Origin: Verrucomicrobiota bacterium
GTDB lineage: Bacteria; Verrucomicrobiota; Verrucomicrobiia; Opitutales; Opitutaceae
Assembly (NCBI GenBank): GCA_016222805.1
Contig: JACRQG010000030.1
Coordinates: forward strand, 5,101 to 69,100
Reading direction: 5' to 3'
DNA: 64,000 bases
The position numbers and the translations under genes were made by a program. Positions within the stretch are counted from its first letter, which is position 1; the number at the start of each line of letters is the position of its first letter. Below, piece after piece: positions 61,252 through 64,000 of this stretch. Below the pieces are notes generated by a model that did not search any database, was not told where the DNA came from, and worked only from the letters and a program-made list of their open reading frames with translations.

Positions 61252-62616
61252 TCAGTCCTGCCGCTTGAGCAGCGTTTGCATGGCGTCCATCAGCACCTTC
61301 TCCACCTCCGGGGCGACATTCGAGGAGGTGGGGCCGGTTTCGTAGCCGCCTTCCGGGTACGCCGCCGCCGTGCCGATATACCCGGGGCTGTAATTCCCAT
61401 AGGCGGCCATCATGACCTGCAGGTCGGGGCGCATGGCCTTGGCGGCGAGCTGGTATTCCACGAAGAGCTCCCCCGGGAGATGCAGCATGCGCGTCCGGCC
61501 GACGCGAAGGCAGGTGATGTCGATGGTGGCTCCGGCCCGGGCGCGGCGCAGGAACGCAAGCTGGTCGGCAAACGAGATGTAGCCGCGGGCCGCGGTCGTG
61601 CGGATCTTGTTGACGAGGTCGGCCTCGTCGAGACGCGGGGAGACGGGAAGTGCGACCGGGACCCGGCTCCAGCCGATCTCCGCCGGCGTGAGCGGTTGTT
61701 TCTTGGTTTGCGCGTAGGCTTCGCGCATGCCGGCGGCCAGGCGGTTGGCGAGCACCATGCGGTTCGGCTCGGAGCCGTCGTTGTACTTGCCGGCGGCCAC
61801 GTTGCCTCCGGCACCGTTGAAATGAACGTGGAGGGCCGCGTTGACGTCCTGGCCGCGGATGAAGCGCGCGATTCCCGGGAAGTCCGGGCTTGGGATGCCG
61901 CGTCGGTAGTAGCTCTGGGGGTGGCACGCGTAGGAACTGAGGACGGCGACGGGTGTGTTTCCGTCCCAGAAACTCAGCAGGGAGACCACCGGGTCGATCA
62001 CACCCTCGGGCAGGACGATCAGGCCTTCGATCCGGCAGCTGCTGCCGCGCATGCGGCCGACTTTGCCGTCGGCGGTCCGCTCCACGCGCCGGTTGGAGGC
62101 GACCTCCTTCACGATCGCCTCGCCATAGCCGTAATGCGTGACGGATCGAGCCTGGGGGAGGGCGGACCGGATCGCCTCCGCCGCGCGCTGGATCACGACG
62201 CGGTGAAACGTGCCGTCGAAGCGCGAGTAGCCCTTGACCCCGAGTTCCTGGATGATCTTCTCCGCGGTGAAGTCGCAGCCCGGGGCGTCGTGCTGGTGCA
62301 GCGTGTGCACCGCGACGCGGTCCGGCGTGGTGCCGGCGGCCTCCGCCAGGGCGGCGCGGAAGGCGTCGTGCGCTTCGTTGGCGATGCCGATCCAGTCGAC
62401 GGCGCACAGCACGAGCGGACGCCCGGCGCCGAGCAGGACGATGCCGCGACAGCGGAGCGTGAGCTCATCGATGCGCTTCACCGGATCGTAGGCCATGGCG
62501 GATCCCAGTGCCGGCGTGGCGTCCACGTCGAAGGTGGCGAGGGTGATGCCGGCCGGGGCGGCGACACCGGACTGGAGGAAGCAGGTGAGCGCGAAGAGCA
62601 GGAAGAGGCGTCGCAT
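61252..62616 (-). CDS. Secreted neutral/alkaline ceramidase-like protein
   Basis: This 454-residue protein begins [20 protein letters not shown], a signal peptide, and then [20 protein letters not shown]. The rest matches the N-terminal domain of neutral/alkaline non-lysosomal ceramidases, with [18 protein letters not shown] (zinc-binding His pair), [20 protein letters not shown] (another His) and [16 protein letters not shown]. It lacks the ceramidase C-terminal immunoglobulin-like domain, as do many verrucomicrobial relatives, so the substrate may be another amide or ester. It lies 169 bases after the sulfatase gene on the same strand. Confidence 0.88.
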   Translation of the reverse strand: MRRLFLLFALTCFLQSGVAAPAGITLATFDVDATPALGSAMAYDPVKRIDELTLRCRGIVLLGAGRPLVLCAVDWIGIANEAHDAFRAALAEAAGTTPDRVAVHTLHQHDAPGCDFTAEKIIQELGVKGYSRFDGTFHRVVIQRAAEAIRSALPQARSVTHYGYGEAIVKEVASNRRVERTADGKVGRMRGSSCRIEGLIVLPEGVIDPVVSLLSFWDGNTPVAVLSSYACHPQSYYRRGIPSPDFPGIARFIRGQDVNAALHVHFNGAGGNVAAGKYNDGSEPNRMVLANRLAAGMREAYAQTKKQPLTPAEIGWSRVPVALPVSPRLDEADLVNKIRTTAARGYISFADQLAFLRRARAGATIDITCLRVGRTRMLHLPGELFVEYQLAAKAMRPDLQVMMAAYGNYSPGYIGTAAAYPEGGYETGPTSSNVAPEVEKVLMDAMQTLLKRQD

Positions 62617-62785
62617 GGCGATGGATCGGGGTTGAAGGAGGTTGGGCCGTGGCCCGACGCAGGAGAAGCCCAGAGTTCCAGGGTGGCGATCGAATCGCGG
62701 CGTCCCGACGGCGGGAGCGCGCGGGCTCACGTCTGTCCACGCTTTCTCGTCGTTCAAGCGCGGCCGCAGAACGAGTGACCTCACC

Positions 62786-64000
62786 TCAGCCGTTGTCCGG
62801 TCCCTTGCGGCGGGCAGGGCGGGAGGGATCGTAGGTGGGATTGACCGAGGGCATCTGGGCTCCGGTCCTGGCCCGGAAGGTGGCAAGCTTCTCGAGCAGC
62901 GCGCGAACGCGCGCCGGGTCGGAGGCGGCGAGGTTCTGCGTCTCCGCGGGGTCGGTGCGCAGATTGAAGAGCTCCGGAGCCCGCCCGGTACCCGCGAGGG
63001 AATGCTCGTAATACTCGACGAGCTTCCAGTCCCCGGCCCGCACCGCCCCCGCGGGACCGCCGTCGCCGGCGCTGTGGTAGTGGGGATAATGCCAGAAGAC
63101 GGCGTCGCGAGCCGGCTCCGGTCCACCGCGCAGATGCGCCGCCAGGCTGATGCCGTCGACGGTCAGCGAAGGGCCGGCAGGCCGGCCGCTGAGTTCGAGG
63201 AGCGTGGGAAAGAAGTCGACAGTGGAAACTGGCGCCGCGCTCAGGCGCCCCGGCGCGATCACTCCCGGCCAGCGCATCAGGAGGGGCACCCGGATGCCGC
63301 CCTCGTGGAGCTGGGCCTTGCCACCCCGCCACGGGCTCTGGGAGGCGTCGCCGAGGAGGCCGCCGTTGTCACCCGTGAAGATCACGAGGGTGTTTTCCCG
63401 CAGGCCGAGTTCGTCGAGGCGCGCCAGGACCCGGCCGATTGAGAGGTCGAGCACTTCCATCATGGCGGCAATGACCGGGTTGTTGCCGGGGCGATCGGAG
63501 CCGGCGCGGGCACGGTGTTTCTCGACCAGGGTGCGAGGCGCCATGATGGGGGAGTGGATGGAATTGTGCGCCAGGTAGAGGAAGAACGGGCGCTGGCGGT
63601 GCCGGCCAAGGAAGTCGAGGGCCCGAGTGGTAATGGCCTCAACCCCGTGGGCGTCTTTCTCCGGATCGTCGGACTTGGCGGGCTTGTGGGTGATGAAGGT
63701 CTCCGCGAAGCCCTGGCGATCGGGCCCCTCGGGAATACTTTCGTCGCCGCGATAGGCGCGGGCGAGATGCCATTTGCCAAACAAAGCCGTGGCGTAGCCG
63801 CGGTCGGCCAGTTCCTCGGCGAGCGTGCGGGCGGACAGCGGCAGGTACTTCTGCCACTGCGGCTCCTGCAGGCGCGCATTGGGGAAGGCGCCGCCCGGGA
63901 TAAAGTCGGTGATGCGGGTTCGCGCCGGATACTGACCCGTCATAAAGGCGGCGCGGGTGGGAGAGCAGACCGGGCAGGCGGAGTAGGCGTCGGAGAAGCG
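62786..64000 (-). CDS. Sulfatase, N-terminus cut by window edge
   Basis: The window holds 404 codons of a type I sulfatase; the start lies beyond 64000. The formylglycine motif is CSPTR (Cys codon at 63965-63967) followed by [17 protein letters not shown]. Other family motifs are [49 protein letters not shown] and [13 protein letters not shown]. The cysteine is converted to formylglycine by a separate enzyme. Sulfatases of this type in Verrucomicrobia remove sulfate from algal or host glycans. The C-terminal end, with [17 protein letters not shown], resembles that of iduronate- or choline-like arylsulfatases with a disordered tail. Confidence 0.93.
   Translation of the reverse strand, partial: RFSDAYSACPVCSPTRAAFMTGQYPARTRITDFIPGGAFPNARLQEPQWQKYLPLSARTLAEELADRGYATALFGKWHLARAYRGDESIPEGPDRQGFAETFITHKPAKSDDPEKDAHGVEAITTRALDFLGRHRQRPFFLYLAHNSIHSPIMAPRTLVEKHRARAGSDRPGNNPVIAAMMEVLDLSIGRVLARLDELGLRENTLVIFTGDNGGLLGDASQSPWRGGKAQLHEGGIRVPLLMRWPGVIAPGRLSAAPVSTVDFFPTLLELSGRPAGPSLTVDGISLAAHLRGGPEPARDAVFWHYPHYHSAGDGGPAGAVRAGDWKLVEYYEHSLAGTGRAPELFNLRTDPAETQNLAASDPARVRALLEKLATFRARTGAQMPSVNPTYDPSRPARRKGPDNG

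Noticed and set aside
1-64000. CRISPR arrays, prophage, insertion sequences, rRNA or tRNA genes
   Set aside because: No regularly spaced repeats, transposase/integrase motifs or RNA gene signatures were found by reading; a covariance-model scan would settle the RNA question.

Overview
The window is about 70% G+C, gene-dense and free of phage or transposon genes. It looks like the chromosome of a Verrucomicrobiota bacterium of the Opitutaceae type. The evidence is a set of large TonB-dependent receptors, a C-terminal VPDSG/PEP-CTERM-like sorting tail, a sulfatase, PQQ-type propeller proteins, a neutral-ceramidase-like enzyme, weak Shine-Dalgarno use, and Gram-negative efflux systems. No rRNA, tRNA, CRISPR array or insertion sequence was seen. 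The taxonomic call is inference from gene content.

Layout. 1-3212 (minus): circularly permuted ATP-grasp, alpha-E and transglutaminase-like proteins in one tight operon, running off the left edge. 3399-6131: valS. 6266-9071: two divergent PQQ-like beta-propeller proteins. 9184-9924: a VPDSG-type surface protein beside an AT-rich patch. 10274-11731: mpl (murein recycling). 11755-13293: hybrid histidine kinase. 13473-15047: rimO and a 32-residue very basic protein. 15141-22356: a MacA/MacB-like adaptor and permease pair without an ATPase, and an RND pump with lipoprotein adaptor. 22595-28848: serA, plsY, hom, lysC, thrC.

28999-36806 is a co-directional locus: ECF sigma factor, FecR-type anti-sigma, STN-containing TonB receptor, phytase-like/esterase-like secreted protein, a NADAR-domain protein that carries a signal peptide, and a GlpT/UhpC-like organophosphate transporter. 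The gene order suggests surface-signalled uptake and periplasmic breakdown of a phosphorylated, possibly nucleotide-like, compound. 37083-44505 holds two more TonB receptors and a secreted endonuclease/exonuclease/phosphatase-family enzyme.

44645-56749 is the second notable locus. RidA, a GntP permease and an M19 dipeptidase are followed by an exported glutamate-racemase-like protein, PgsB/CapB, PgsC/CapC, a PgsW-like poly-gamma-glutamate system protein, a DUF6305-like exported protein, gamma-glutamyltransferase, a DctM-like permease, a 53-residue membrane protein and an AstE/AspA-type metallo-carboxypeptidase. Together they look like a make, cleave and recapture system for poly-gamma-glutamate. 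No PgsA/CapA is present.

56775-64000: a hybrid histidine kinase with an amino-acid-binding-protein-like sensor, a GT-C-like membrane protein, a neutral-ceramidase-like protein, and a sulfatase cut by the right edge. Three copies of a short palindromic repeat lie at 6.2, 40.4 and 47.7 kb.
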